From contig NZ_QSUN01000013.1 in NCBI RefSeq assembly GCF_003438995.1, positions 37,276-101,275 of the forward strand: DNA of 64,000 bases, in the 5' to 3' direction. A model generated the notes under the pieces. It saw only the letters and a program-made list of their open reading frames with translations. It was not told the DNA's origin and searched no databases. Positions 19,501 through 26,130 of this stretch are shown in pieces (positions within the stretch are counted from its first letter, which is position 1; every line of letters starts with the position of its first letter). A program made the position numbers and the translations under genes. The DNA comes from Bacteroides sp. OM05-12 (GTDB lineage: Bacteria; Bacteroidota; Bacteroidia; Bacteroidales; Bacteroidaceae).

Positions 19501-19622
19501 ATTTCCGGGTGTATTCATTATTCGGTATTGACTTTACAGGGCAACGTTTACCTTCCGGAACGTATCTTGTGCGCTATTGGAAGAATGGGCATAGGTATAG
19601 TTCAAAGTTTTTAGTCCTATAA
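16578..19622 (+). CDS. Large secreted PUL protein: toroid-like domain plus Ig-like and LamG domains
   Basis: The first 550 residues are a paralogue of the lipoprotein at 9120 (IPRIEKMPHIPQPY, DWWYDVMPN, AGSIAWLLYHAY, GRWGDYDVSGLIGE) and share its unassigned toroid-like fold. Then come an Ig/PKD-like stretch (about 550-735), a LamG jelly roll (about 750-940: ITISLWICP, LDELYIFQHAV) and a short C-terminal tail that resembles a secretion-sorting beta domain (FRVYSLFGIDFTGQRLPSGTYLVRYWKNG). A type I signal peptide (ISNGQ) replaces the lipobox. At 1014 residues it looks like a catalytic module fused to a carbohydrate-binding module. It is separated from the SusCD genes by a terminator, so it may be expressed less or from a weak promoter. 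Enzyme activity is a hypothesis. Confidence 0.75.
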   Translation: MRKQILFVGLLCLCMISNGQTEQIAIPRIEKMPHIPQPYLLRDWKTVTEQYVDLVFNEHEGEHFPLSSQEKAGMNYAQYNPIYMDTYVGWNSHGKGSEAINVMPAVISAYLTGCEERSRLELAQGVMDFYNVRNGENVYLNGFSSKSGKDWWYDVMPNVYFYQLYQLADLPAALAREQFISVADQWLGAVSGLGGNTFLWRLPDMNHRAYDLITGKPLTSGVKEPESAGSIAWLLYHAYLETGERKYLKGAELSLEFLNSLTSNPSYELQLAYGVQVAAKMNALEGTDYDLEKMFNWCFNRGALRGWGCIVGRWGDYDVSGLIGEANDGGNDYAFVMNGFQQAAALAPVAKYDKRFARAYARWVLNLANASRLFYTDALPDTHQEQASLAWSRKYDANAVIPFESMKEKWEGTGPFAMGDALKGGWAATNLSLYSGSSVGYLAAVVESTDVEAILQLDLNRTDLDGRLKYPTYLYYNPYTEKRTVSVHLPAGSYRIYDAVSEVFLSEAVSGTYALTIPADGVRLLTLVPENVSLRQDGRLLYAGHCVIDYHAGNDFGSRLRIKNLEMQSSYLVKGQTAVARATVEHTTSSCTFAWEIDGDKVEKQLSSTIQFPADLSLGAHKLYVTVEDKGASCRDSVEFFVLDTQVSVPEITGIQVEETMPVQPNSVVRASVQLKNHAQPTDIKWTINGGTIEDEIDSKDDVMWRLPDAEGIYTLTCTASTVRGSVSKDYEVLVRSNDDDEVTPLLYFPFDDSLQDKVSGVVAAQYSGASPIFTNDAADNSVKALQVKNNFFYLPNSDELNFRDAITISLWICPQQKNGAEQFLVSHGSWQDRYKLSVNPDMTLRWTVKTASGVVDLDYSMPLTLNRFEHFCVVYTGFSLELYHNGMLDTYKSLTGDMGNTAENLTIGAMTMSEQAYNYQGVLDELYIFQHAVSPKQVKKLAYMEGVSHLTDINTTVDFFVEDGYLWASEEVEHFRVYSLFGIDFTGQRLPSGTYLVRYWKNGHRYSSKFLVL

Positions 19623-19675
19623 TGTTTATCGGTGTAGCCTTTGGAAATAATAGTAACAATAGGCGATATGAAAAA

Positions 19676-19718
19676 GACTCCGGCTTGCAATGTTTTATGA
19701 TGTTTGCAAGTCGGAGTC
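19676..19718 (-). terminator. Terminator after kdpA
   Basis: A 15-bp stem with one mismatch (19676-19690 with 19704-19718) and a 13-base loop is followed on the minus strand by TTTTT. It ends the kdpFA transcript and may also stop read-through from the PUL on the other strand. It shows that kdpA is no longer co-transcribed with kdpB. Confidence 0.8.
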
Positions 19719-19766
19719 GTTTGTTGCAGAGCATAACTCTGTTAGTTATCAAAGCTCGTTACTTAA

Positions 19767-21473
19767 TTACAGACTAAAGTGTTCTGCAATCGTGCTCAAA
19801 GCTTGTACGGGGAAGAAAGACAGAGCTGCCACGATGAAGATGACAGCAAACGTCATCACACCGAATGTTACCGTATCTGTCTTCAACGTTCCGGCACTCT
19901 CCGGCACGAACTTTTTCCGGGCGAGCAGTCCGGCTATTGCCACTTGGCCGACAATCGGCAAGAAGCGTCCGAGAATCAGGACGATACCGCAGGAGTAGTT
20001 CCAGAACCATGTGTTGTCTCCTAAACCTTCAAAACCGGAACCATTGTTGGCGGCAGAGGATGTATATTCGTAAAGCATCTCACCGAGTCCGTGAAAGCCC
20101 GGATTGTTGAGCCATCCGCCTTCACTTTCCACAAATCCCGGTGCATGGGTAAACAGGTAAGCAGCGAGTGCCGTGCCGACAAGGATGATGAACGGGTGCA
20201 GCAACGCCACGATAGTGGCAATTTTCATCTCCCGCGCCTCCACCTTCTTACCGAGGAACTCAGGCGTACGCCCTACCATCAGTCCACTGATGAATACAGC
20301 AATGATAATGAATGTATAGTAATTCATCCATCCCACGCCGACACCGCCGAACCATGTGTTAATCTGCATATTCAGCATCTCTATCATGCCGGATAGTGGC
20401 ATGGTGGAATCGTGCATCCCATTGACCGAGCCGTTGGAAGTGACGGTAGTCGTCACGCTCCATAATGCAGTAGCCCCTGCACCGATGCGGATTTCCTTAC
20501 CTTCCATTGTCCCGTTGTCCTGAGCGATGCCGATGCTGTCGATGCGAGGATTGCCGCCCATTTCCTGATTGACGTTGATAACCACACCGACGATGTAGGC
20601 AAACAGCATGACGCCGAAGATGGTATAGCCGAGCCGTTTACGCTTCAGGTAGAAACCGAGTGCGAATACCATAGACATCGGCAGAATCAGGATAGACCAA
20701 CATTCCAGCATGTTGGTAAGGTAAGTAGGGTTCTCCAACGGATGGGCGGAGTTTACGCCGAAGTAGCCTCCGCCGTTAGTACCCAATTGTTTGATAGGTA
20801 CGATGGCAGCCGTAGGGCCTTGTGAAATTTGTTGTGTCGTACCCTCTAAAGTGGTGATTTCCATCTTACCGTCGAATCCCATTGGCGTTCCCTGTAAGAT
20901 AAGGATAAAACCGACCACTAATGATAACGGTAGTAAAATTCGTGTGCATCCTCTTACCAAGAAATACCAGAAGTTACCAATGGTCTGCGTACTCTTGCTT
21001 GCCATCGCTTTCATAATACCTGCCATTGCCGCCATGCCCGTTGCCGCGGTGATGAACTGGAAAAGCATGATAACGAACAACTGTGTGAAATAGGTAAGAC
21101 CGCTTTCACCGCTATAGTGTTGCAAGTTGCAGTTTACCATGAAACTGATACACGTGTTGAATGCTTGGTGAACGCTTTGTCCGATGTTCCCGTCCGGGTT
21201 GAGTGGTAGAACACCTTGTGCTGTCAGTAACACCATTCCCCAAAGGAACCAAAAGAGGTTGATAGTGAGCAATGCCCGCAAGAACTGCTTCCAATTCATT
21301 TCTTCTGCCGGATTGATACCGCATACTTTGTACATGAACTTTTCTACCGGAGTCATGAAATCCGACCAAACCTTTTCACCTTTATAAACTTTGGCGATAT
21401 ATTTCCCGATGGGATATGCTAATATGACCATCAGGACAATCTGTGCCACAATACCTAAAATCTCTGTATTCAT
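19767..21473 (-). CDS. kdpA: Potassium-transporting ATPase potassium-binding subunit KdpA
   Basis: This is the channel-like, potassium-selective subunit of KdpFABC. The 568-residue polytopic protein shows the four-fold selectivity-loop pattern typical of the superfamily: NTCISFMVNCNLQHYSGESG, KQLGTNGGGYFGVNSAHPLENP and YTSSAANNGSGFEGLG. Length is normal. The gene follows kdpF by about 20 bases. Downstream there is a terminator and then the PUL, not kdpB, so kdpFA and kdpB are now separate transcription units. Function is confident if kdpB and kdpC are co-expressed from the second promoter. Confidence 0.97.
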   Translation of the reverse strand: MNTEILGIVAQIVLMVILAYPIGKYIAKVYKGEKVWSDFMTPVEKFMYKVCGINPAEEMNWKQFLRALLTINLFWFLWGMVLLTAQGVLPLNPDGNIGQSVHQAFNTCISFMVNCNLQHYSGESGLTYFTQLFVIMLFQFITAATGMAAMAGIMKAMASKSTQTIGNFWYFLVRGCTRILLPLSLVVGFILILQGTPMGFDGKMEITTLEGTTQQISQGPTAAIVPIKQLGTNGGGYFGVNSAHPLENPTYLTNMLECWSILILPMSMVFALGFYLKRKRLGYTIFGVMLFAYIVGVVINVNQEMGGNPRIDSIGIAQDNGTMEGKEIRIGAGATALWSVTTTVTSNGSVNGMHDSTMPLSGMIEMLNMQINTWFGGVGVGWMNYYTFIIIAVFISGLMVGRTPEFLGKKVEAREMKIATIVALLHPFIILVGTALAAYLFTHAPGFVESEGGWLNNPGFHGLGEMLYEYTSSAANNGSGFEGLGDNTWFWNYSCGIVLILGRFLPIVGQVAIAGLLARKKFVPESAGTLKTDTVTFGVMTFAVIFIVAALSFFPVQALSTIAEHFSL

Positions 21474-21494
21474 ATCTTCAATAGATTAATACCG

Positions 21495-21575
21495 TTAAAA
21501 CTTCTCAGGTCTGATAAGTACATACATCAGATACCCGAACATAATTACGCTGATAATAAATAGTGCTATGTACAT
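21495..21575 (-). CDS. kdpF: KdpF small subunit (26 residues)
   Basis: A short frame reads MYIALFIISVIMFGYLMYVL and then IRPEKF before its stop. The single helix followed by (L)IRPEKF is the hallmark of KdpF, the small lipid-like subunit that stabilises the KdpFABC complex. GGAGAAAG lies a few bases upstream of the ATG at 21575 as a ribosome-binding site. It lies between the 33-residue microprotein and kdpA. Confidence 0.9.
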   Translation of the reverse strand: MYIALFIISVIMFGYLMYVLIRPEKF

Positions 21576-21595
21576 AACTACTTTCTCCTTTTCAT

Positions 21596-21697
21596 TTAGA
21601 TATTCTCGAACCAATCAATACATTTGTAAAAGAACCAAAAGCAAGCTGCCCCGCTAAGGACGCAAACGGCAAATCCTAATACATCAAATTCCATCAT
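21596..21697 (-). CDS. 33-residue membrane microprotein leading the kdpFA operon
   Basis: The frame begins MMEFDVLGFAVCVLSGAACF and ends KCIDWFENI, with one hydrophobic segment and three Cys residues. It has a purine-rich AAGAAGAAG site before the ATG, starts about 35 bases after the predicted sigma-54 transcription start, and ends 20 bases before kdpF. A second ATG directly after the first could also be used. I know no named Kdp subunit of this form. A role as an extra small subunit or a leader peptide is inference. Confidence 0.65.
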   Translation of the reverse strand: MMEFDVLGFAVCVLSGAACFWFFYKCIDWFENI

Positions 21698-21743
21698 CTT
21701 CTTCTTATTTTTAATTAATACTGTTGTTTATTGCCATAGGGTA

Positions 21744-21759
21744 TGCCAAAGGCGTGCCA
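21744..21759 (-). promoter_or_regulatory. Sigma-54 promoter for the kdpFA operon
   Basis: On the minus strand this reads TGGCACGCCTTTGGCA, matching the sigma-54 consensus at every conserved base except one T in the -12 box. GG and GC are 12 bases apart. It lies 47 bases upstream of the microprotein ATG. Confidence 0.8.
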
Positions 21760-21839
21760 TAAATAAGAGTGGATATGGTAAGTGATGGTATATCAGTGAG
21801 ATAGTGTTTTGGAATAATATAGAGAGTAGAGGGGATATC

Positions 21840-21880
21840 TTTTCATTTTGGTAGGGTTGGTTATTGTTTTGATAAGTGGT
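21840..21880. promoter_or_regulatory. Putative enhancer (UAS) for kdpFA
   Basis: TTTTCATTTTGG (21840-21851) and TGTTTTGATAAG (21866-21877) are tandem half-sites about 80 bases upstream of the sigma-54 promoter. The arrangement and sequence match the site upstream of kdpB at 2201-2240. Confidence 0.55.
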
Positions 21881-21971
21881 AACTCCGATACCTAATGTAG
21901 AAGTCTATGTTTATCCGAACAAATTTCAATAAAAAGCATAGGTTTTATTAAGTCCTTTATATTAATTCGCT

Positions 21972-21979
21972 TATTTTTG
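21972..21979 (+). promoter_or_regulatory. -7 element upstream of the 440-residue repeat protein gene
   Basis: TATTTTTG matches TAnnTTTG. The predicted transcript starts near 21986, leaving a leader of about 140 bases before the coding start that contains a 19-bp hairpin (22069-22109). No clear -33 element. Confidence 0.4.
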
Positions 21980-22068
21980 TGGACGTATTAAATGAATTTA
22001 GAAAGATACCTGAAAAGATGGATTTTATACAGAGTTGGTTTAAAGGTTTTGAAGATGGAATAACCCGA

Positions 22069-22109
22069 CTAAAGCACTTCCATTATTATAAATAATGGAA
22101 GTGCTTTAG
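22069..22109 (+). repeat. Perfect 19-bp hairpin in the 5' leader
   Basis: CTAAAGCACTTCCATTATT (22069-22087) pairs perfectly with its complement at 22091-22109 across a 3-base loop. It ends 17 bases before the ATG at 22127 and has no following T-run. It could be a terminator of a short leader transcript, or a structure controlling translation. Confidence 0.7.
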
Positions 22110-22126
22110 GGAATGCAAAACATATT

Positions 22127-23449
22127 ATGACTATGAGGAACATCATTAAGAATGTGTTCTTGTTTGTATCTTTACTACCGTTTATTGCAGTGGGGGCACA
22201 AGAATACATAAAGCAAGATACTGTCTATCGGAAGGATGGTACGTTATGGAGAATTAACGAATACATAGATGGACAGATGATAAAACGTACAACGTATGAC
22301 AAATGGGGGCGGAAGTACGACGTGACACCGTTTAGGAATGGAGAACCTTTCGGATGGTCGGAGTTTTGGGATTTTGATAACGATTCTTACCAGCGATGTT
22401 TTTGTAAAGGTTGGGGATCGCCTCGTATCGTGGACAAATATTCGGTGTGGCAAGACCAGAAAGGCTTATCCCGCCGCATAGTGCAAGACGAGGGATACGA
22501 AACTCATTCTTTTAATAAACCTGATTGCGACTCTACGCAGACAGATATAACCGATACTCATATCGTGTTGCGCGACTACAAGGAGGGACAACTCCGTTCT
22601 TTGGAGCAATATACTTCCGATCTTATTCCCGACGGTACGTTTGAAGATTATCATCCTGGTGGAAAGATTGCGTGTAGACGACTATTTAGACAAGGCGAGT
22701 TGGTGAGCGAACAGTTTTTTGATTATAAAGGAGAGGAAATGTATGATGGAGAAGATAATACGGGGAACATGGCATCTAACGAACCGGAAGAGATAGAAGA
22801 TAATGAGCCGGATGGGGTGAAAATAACGAAACTGACGAAAGAAGAATATCGGGAACTTTTGGCTAAGAGTTGCGATAGCAAGAACTTGCGCGAGTGCTTG
22901 GATAGCGGACACGATCTTATTATCCGTAACACTGCGGGTGAGATACTTTTGGAGCGGCATTCAACGGAAGAAGATTGGAAATCTACTAGTGAAGGAACTA
23001 GCGGTCATCTGAATTTTGCCTATTATGGATATGATAAGAATCTGGGGTTACATTTGGGTTTCTCAAGTTATGGAGACTACAATGACGTGCACTTTTTCGT
23101 TGTGCCCGAAAAGACTCCTGCATCTAAATATCCGGAAAGTAATATTGACTATCTGGAGTTGGAAGCTGAAAGTATATCTATTCATGAAACTACCGGATAT
23201 ATTGCTGTGATATGTGGTGACCGCACTACCCGCAACTATTCTCTATTCTGTTACTCTTGGAACGGGACGGAGTTCGCTTCCGTTTTCGATTTTATACTGG
23301 ACTTACCTGTTGGTCTTCCTGATCTATGGTGGATAGGAGATAACTCGCTGATCGTCAGTTTATATGAGGGAGAGTGGTATCGTATAGACGTTACTCCTGA
23401 GGCACTGAAGCCTGAATTAATGGGAGAAGAGGACGAAGGTGATATATAA
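22127..23449 (+). CDS. Secreted protein with MORN/YwqK-type repeats
   Basis: The product begins MTMRNIIKNVFLFVSLLPFI with a signal peptide ending near VGAQ; the ATG at 22133 would also serve. Residues about 30-215 contain loosely repeated units such as YRKDGTLWRINEYIDGQ and DGTFEDYHPGGKIACRRLFRQGE, the form seen in MORN-variant or YwqK-type repeat proteins. The C-terminal half (about 260-435) looks like a separate beta-rich domain with acidic and aromatic residues. The total is 440 residues. A second MORN-type protein follows after a gap that has its own promoter. I cannot assign a function; surface or periplasmic location is likely. Confidence 0.7.
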   Translation: MTMRNIIKNVFLFVSLLPFIAVGAQEYIKQDTVYRKDGTLWRINEYIDGQMIKRTTYDKWGRKYDVTPFRNGEPFGWSEFWDFDNDSYQRCFCKGWGSPRIVDKYSVWQDQKGLSRRIVQDEGYETHSFNKPDCDSTQTDITDTHIVLRDYKEGQLRSLEQYTSDLIPDGTFEDYHPGGKIACRRLFRQGELVSEQFFDYKGEEMYDGEDNTGNMASNEPEEIEDNEPDGVKITKLTKEEYRELLAKSCDSKNLRECLDSGHDLIIRNTAGEILLERHSTEEDWKSTSEGTSGHLNFAYYGYDKNLGLHLGFSSYGDYNDVHFFVVPEKTPASKYPESNIDYLELEAESISIHETTGYIAVICGDRTTRNYSLFCYSWNGTEFASVFDFILDLPVGLPDLWWIGDNSLIVSLYEGEWYRIDVTPEALKPELMGEEDEGDI

Positions 23450-23521
23450 ATATGATTTGAAAAATAGATAGAGATAGAAAAACTTATTAGGAATTACCCT
23501 TTAACTGTGAATTGCTTTATT

Positions 23522-23529
23522 TATATTTG
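23522..23529 (+). promoter_or_regulatory. -7 element of the second MORN protein gene
   Basis: TATATTTG matches TAnnTTTG and predicts a start near 23536. That excludes the in-frame ATG at 23512 and supports translation from 23572 or 23563. Confidence 0.5.
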
Positions 23530-23571
23530 CAGGCAATAGTAAAATATTTATTAATCTATAATATGGTTCAA

Positions 23572-24639
23572 ATGAAGAGATTATTTTTAGCATTCCTGTG
23601 CGGAGTGATTGCCCTGAATATGGCGGCTCAAGAGAAAGTGTATCAGATAGACGAAGTGTCGGTCATCAACTACGGTGACGGGAGGTTACTATTCCGTCAG
23701 TTGAATGACGACAAGACTCCTCTACAGGGAGAACACCGTATCATCGACGGGTATCACTCGGAATATTTGCTTGCCAACTTTAAAGACGGGATGTTCGACG
23801 GATTGTATCGTCACTTCAAGCGGAACGCGCTTGCCGAAGAGAGTATTTATAAGAATGGTAATCTGGACGGTTATCGTAAGTTGTATTACAGTGATGGTAA
23901 GACTTTACAACAGGAGGCAACATTTACGGAAGGTAAGTTGAACGGTGTTTCCAAGTCCTATACCCAAAATGGAAAATTGGAGACAGAGGCTGTTTATAAG
24001 ATGGGTGTACAAGATGGATATGACCGCCGTTATGACTATGAAACCGGAGAACTGCGACTTGATACATATTATAAAGACGGGAAACCGGATGGTAATTGGG
24101 TGGAGCAAATCATAAGTAATGTAGGTGACTATACGCGTCGTAGCAGTTATAAGAATGGGATGCTTACCGGAATATATTCGGAAACGTGGAAAGATGGGAT
24201 TCCCCGCAAGAAAGGTACTTATAAAGATGGTAAGAAAGACGGGGTATGGACGGAATACCGCCGTGACGGAACGCCTACCATCTCGACAACTTATAAAGCC
24301 GATGAGAAAACGGGTGAGGAGATCCGTTACTTTACTGATGGTAAGCCGGAAACATCTACCAATTATTTGAATGGAAAGCGTGATGGTGTTCGTCGGGAAT
24401 ATTATAACGGTAATGGTAATCTGAAATCCGAGCGAACTTATAAAGCCAATAAAGAAGAGGGACCTTACAAGCGTTTTTATGAAAGTGGAACGTTGCGTGA
24501 AGAAGGTGAGTGTAAAAATGGTATGGAAGTCTATCGTAAAGAATATTACGACAATGGAAAGTTGAAATCCGTAGCCGAACGTCAGAACGGGTCGTGGAAT
24601 ACACTTGAACGTTACGATTCCAACGGGAAAAAGCAATGA
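23572..24639 (+). CDS. Secreted MORN-variant (YwqK-like) repeat protein
   Basis: The product begins MKRLFLAFLCGVIALNMAAQ, a signal peptide. The rest is a run of about 12 units of roughly 22-24 residues with the pattern Y-K-(N/D)-G-x-x-(D/E)-G (YKNGNLDGYRKLYYSDGK, YKDGKKDGVWTEYRRDGT). This is the toxin-antitoxin-annotated YwqK/MORN-variant repeat fold. It is about 355 residues from this start; an ATG at 23563 is possible, and the one at 23512 lies ahead of the predicted promoter start. No toxin partner is seen next to it, so the antitoxin label used for the family should not be taken as function here. Confidence 0.8.
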   Translation: MKRLFLAFLCGVIALNMAAQEKVYQIDEVSVINYGDGRLLFRQLNDDKTPLQGEHRIIDGYHSEYLLANFKDGMFDGLYRHFKRNALAEESIYKNGNLDGYRKLYYSDGKTLQQEATFTEGKLNGVSKSYTQNGKLETEAVYKMGVQDGYDRRYDYETGELRLDTYYKDGKPDGNWVEQIISNVGDYTRRSSYKNGMLTGIYSETWKDGIPRKKGTYKDGKKDGVWTEYRRDGTPTISTTYKADEKTGEEIRYFTDGKPETSTNYLNGKRDGVRREYYNGNGNLKSERTYKANKEEGPYKRFYESGTLREEGECKNGMEVYRKEYYDNGKLKSVAERQNGSWNTLERYDSNGKKQ

Positions 24640-24657
24640 TTTGATTTGTTTCGGGCG

Positions 24658-25023
24658 TTACAACATTTCTCGTTCCTTTCTCGTAAGGCTGGCAGCAACG
24701 ATGTCATAGGATTTGCGGACAAGTTCGCGAATCTTATCGTCCGAAACATCTTGGTTGAAGTAGACGCTGATCCAATATTTCTTATTCATATGCCAACCGG
24801 CAGTGATGCCTGTGTAGCGGGCTTGTAGTTCTCGTGATTCGTCGGGATTGCATTTAATGCAACAGAAATCAAATACTTCGATGTTTACGAAGCAGAACCA
24901 CTTGTCCGCTACATAAAAGCATAATACGTCACGGCTATACCTGTCGGCTACATTTGGAAAAGGCATTTTTTCGCTTACCCCTTTGAATGAAAGGCAATAT
25001 TCCCTGAATTCTTCGATATTCAT
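24658..25023 (-). CDS. MmcQ/YjbR-family protein
   Basis: This is a small cytoplasmic protein of the MmcQ/YjbR fold. From the start at 25023 it reads MNIEEFREYCLSFKGVSEKM, and later MNKKYWISVYFNQDVSDDKIRELVRKSYDIV; both blocks are typical. It is 121 residues, the family's usual size. The frame stays open upstream to 25113, but a promoter -7 element at 25048-25055 lies between the two starts and supports the shorter form. It is divergent from the acetyltransferase. The biochemical role of the family is poorly known. Confidence 0.88.
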   Translation of the reverse strand: MNIEEFREYCLSFKGVSEKMPFPNVADRYSRDVLCFYVADKWFCFVNIEVFDFCCIKCNPDESRELQARYTGITAGWHMNKKYWISVYFNQDVSDDKIRELVRKSYDIVAASLTRKEREML

Positions 25024-25047
25024 CTCTATTTGTTTATAGTTTCGGTA

Positions 25048-25055
25048 CAAAGATA
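25048..25055 (-). promoter_or_regulatory. -7 element of the YjbR-family gene
   Basis: CAAAGATA on the plus strand is TATCTTTG on the minus strand. Transcription would start near 25041, 18 bases before the ATG at 25023. Confidence 0.55.
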
Positions 25056-25125
25056 CATTTACACGTTGTATTTTTCCTATCTTTACGACCGAAGTTATGT
25101 GTAATACAATCAAATTTTAGCACTT

Positions 25126-25770
25126 ATGGATATTGAACTTAGACGGGAACAGTCTTCAGACTATTCCGAAACAGAGAATGTGACGAGAGAAGCCTTTTGG
25201 AACCATTATTCTCCTGCATGTAGCGAGCATTATTTACTTCATATCATGCGTGATTGTCCTGCTTTCGTTCCGGAATTGGACGTTGTTGCAGTGTGTGACG
25301 GTAAGATAGTCGGGAATGTTGTCTATATGAAGTCCGTTATCAGGGCAGACAATGGAAACAGTTATGAAGTATTGAGCTTAGGTCCAATCTCCGTGCTACC
25401 CGAATATCAGCGGAAAGGTATCGGTGTCCGGATGATTGAATATACAAGGGATATTGCCCGTCGGATGGGATTTGCAGCGATACTGTTGTGCGGTGATCCC
25501 GATTACTATTCCCGTCAGGGTTTCTTGTCTGCCGAAACATTCGGTATTCGCACGGAGGATGATATGTATGCCGATGCGCTTCAGGTTTGCCCCCTTAGTG
25601 AGCGTGCGATGTCCGGCATGAAAGGACGGTACGTTGAGGATTCTATCTATCAAATCGACGAATCTGTGGCTTCTGACTTCGACAAGCATTTCCCGCCTAA
25701 AGAAATCATTGTCGGTACTCCCTCGCAAAAACGTTTCGATGAGATTGTGGTAAAACGGAGGAAAGCTTAA
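25126..25770 (+). CDS. GNAT-family N-acetyltransferase
   Basis: This is a predicted acetyl-CoA-dependent acetyltransferase. The core motif A reads VLSLGPISVLPEYQRKGIGVRMIEYTRDIA, with the R/Q-x-x-G-x-G acetyl-CoA loop (QRKGIG, about residues 95-100), followed by a beta-strand AAILLCGDPDYYSRQGF typical of the YhbS subgroup. It is 214 residues and cytoplasmic. A probable promoter (TATCTTTA at 25079-25086) lies between it and the divergent YjbR gene. The 64-residue membrane protein follows after 14 bases and is probably co-transcribed. The acceptor substrate is unknown. Confidence 0.9.
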   Translation: MDIELRREQSSDYSETENVTREAFWNHYSPACSEHYLLHIMRDCPAFVPELDVVAVCDGKIVGNVVYMKSVIRADNGNSYEVLSLGPISVLPEYQRKGIGVRMIEYTRDIARRMGFAAILLCGDPDYYSRQGFLSAETFGIRTEDDMYADALQVCPLSERAMSGMKGRYVEDSIYQIDESVASDFDKHFPPKEIIVGTPSQKRFDEIVVKRRKA

Positions 25771-25784
25771 AAAAGGAGGCACTT

Positions 25785-25979
25785 ATGAGCTTTGCAGGGC
25801 ATGTTTATGATATGATACCTTCACTGCCTGATATTTCCGCTGAGGAGTTTGAAGAGATAGACCGGCAGGTAAAAGAGCGCGAACAGGGCGAGAAGAACTA
25901 TTTCTTCCGGGCTAAGTTGGTGATGCTATGTTTTGCTGTTGGAGTATTGCTTTTGGTTTGGTTGATAAGCTCTTTATAA
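25785..25979 (+). CDS. Small single-pass membrane protein
   Basis: This 64-residue product begins MSFAGHVYDMIPSLPDISAE, has a charged middle (EEIDRQVKEREQGEKN) and a single C-terminal helix LVMLCFAVGVLLLVWLISSL. A strong AAGGAGG ribosome-binding site lies before the ATG. It probably shares the transcript of the acetyltransferase upstream. No known family recognised. Confidence 0.65.
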   Translation: MSFAGHVYDMIPSLPDISAEEFEEIDRQVKEREQGEKNYFFRAKLVMLCFAVGVLLLVWLISSL

Positions 25980-26028
25980 CTTCACGGTAATGTAACTCAA
26001 TGTAAATCAAATTGAAACATACATACGT

Positions 26029-26130
26029 TATCTTTGTCGCATCCATAAAGAAGAGATGTAATAATTAGATTTCACTTATAAATACTCTTAATCCCGGGTC
26101 ATATCTGCGCGATGCAGATGTGGCTTTTTT
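26029..26130 (+). ncRNA. Candidate small RNA (promoter plus terminator, no frame)
   Basis: A TATCTTTG -7 element at 26029-26036 predicts a start near 26043. About 57 bases later a 9-bp hairpin (26100-26108 with 26114-26122, loop GCGAT) is followed by a run of six T. The interval has no reading frame longer than a few codons and lies between two convergent genes. A short transcript of about 85 bases is predicted. Its 3' end approaches the end of the sigma-54 regulator gene on the other strand. Confidence 0.5.

Noticed and set aside
23905..24636. Minus-strand frame of 243 codons opposite the MORN protein
   Set aside because: The repeated codon pattern of the MORN units keeps the antisense frame open. 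The translated sequence is a repetitive Ile/Thr/Phe shadow.
23572..24639. Toxin-antitoxin system suggested by YwqK-type repeats
   Set aside because: No toxin gene lies beside it and the protein has a signal peptide; the label reflects family naming only.
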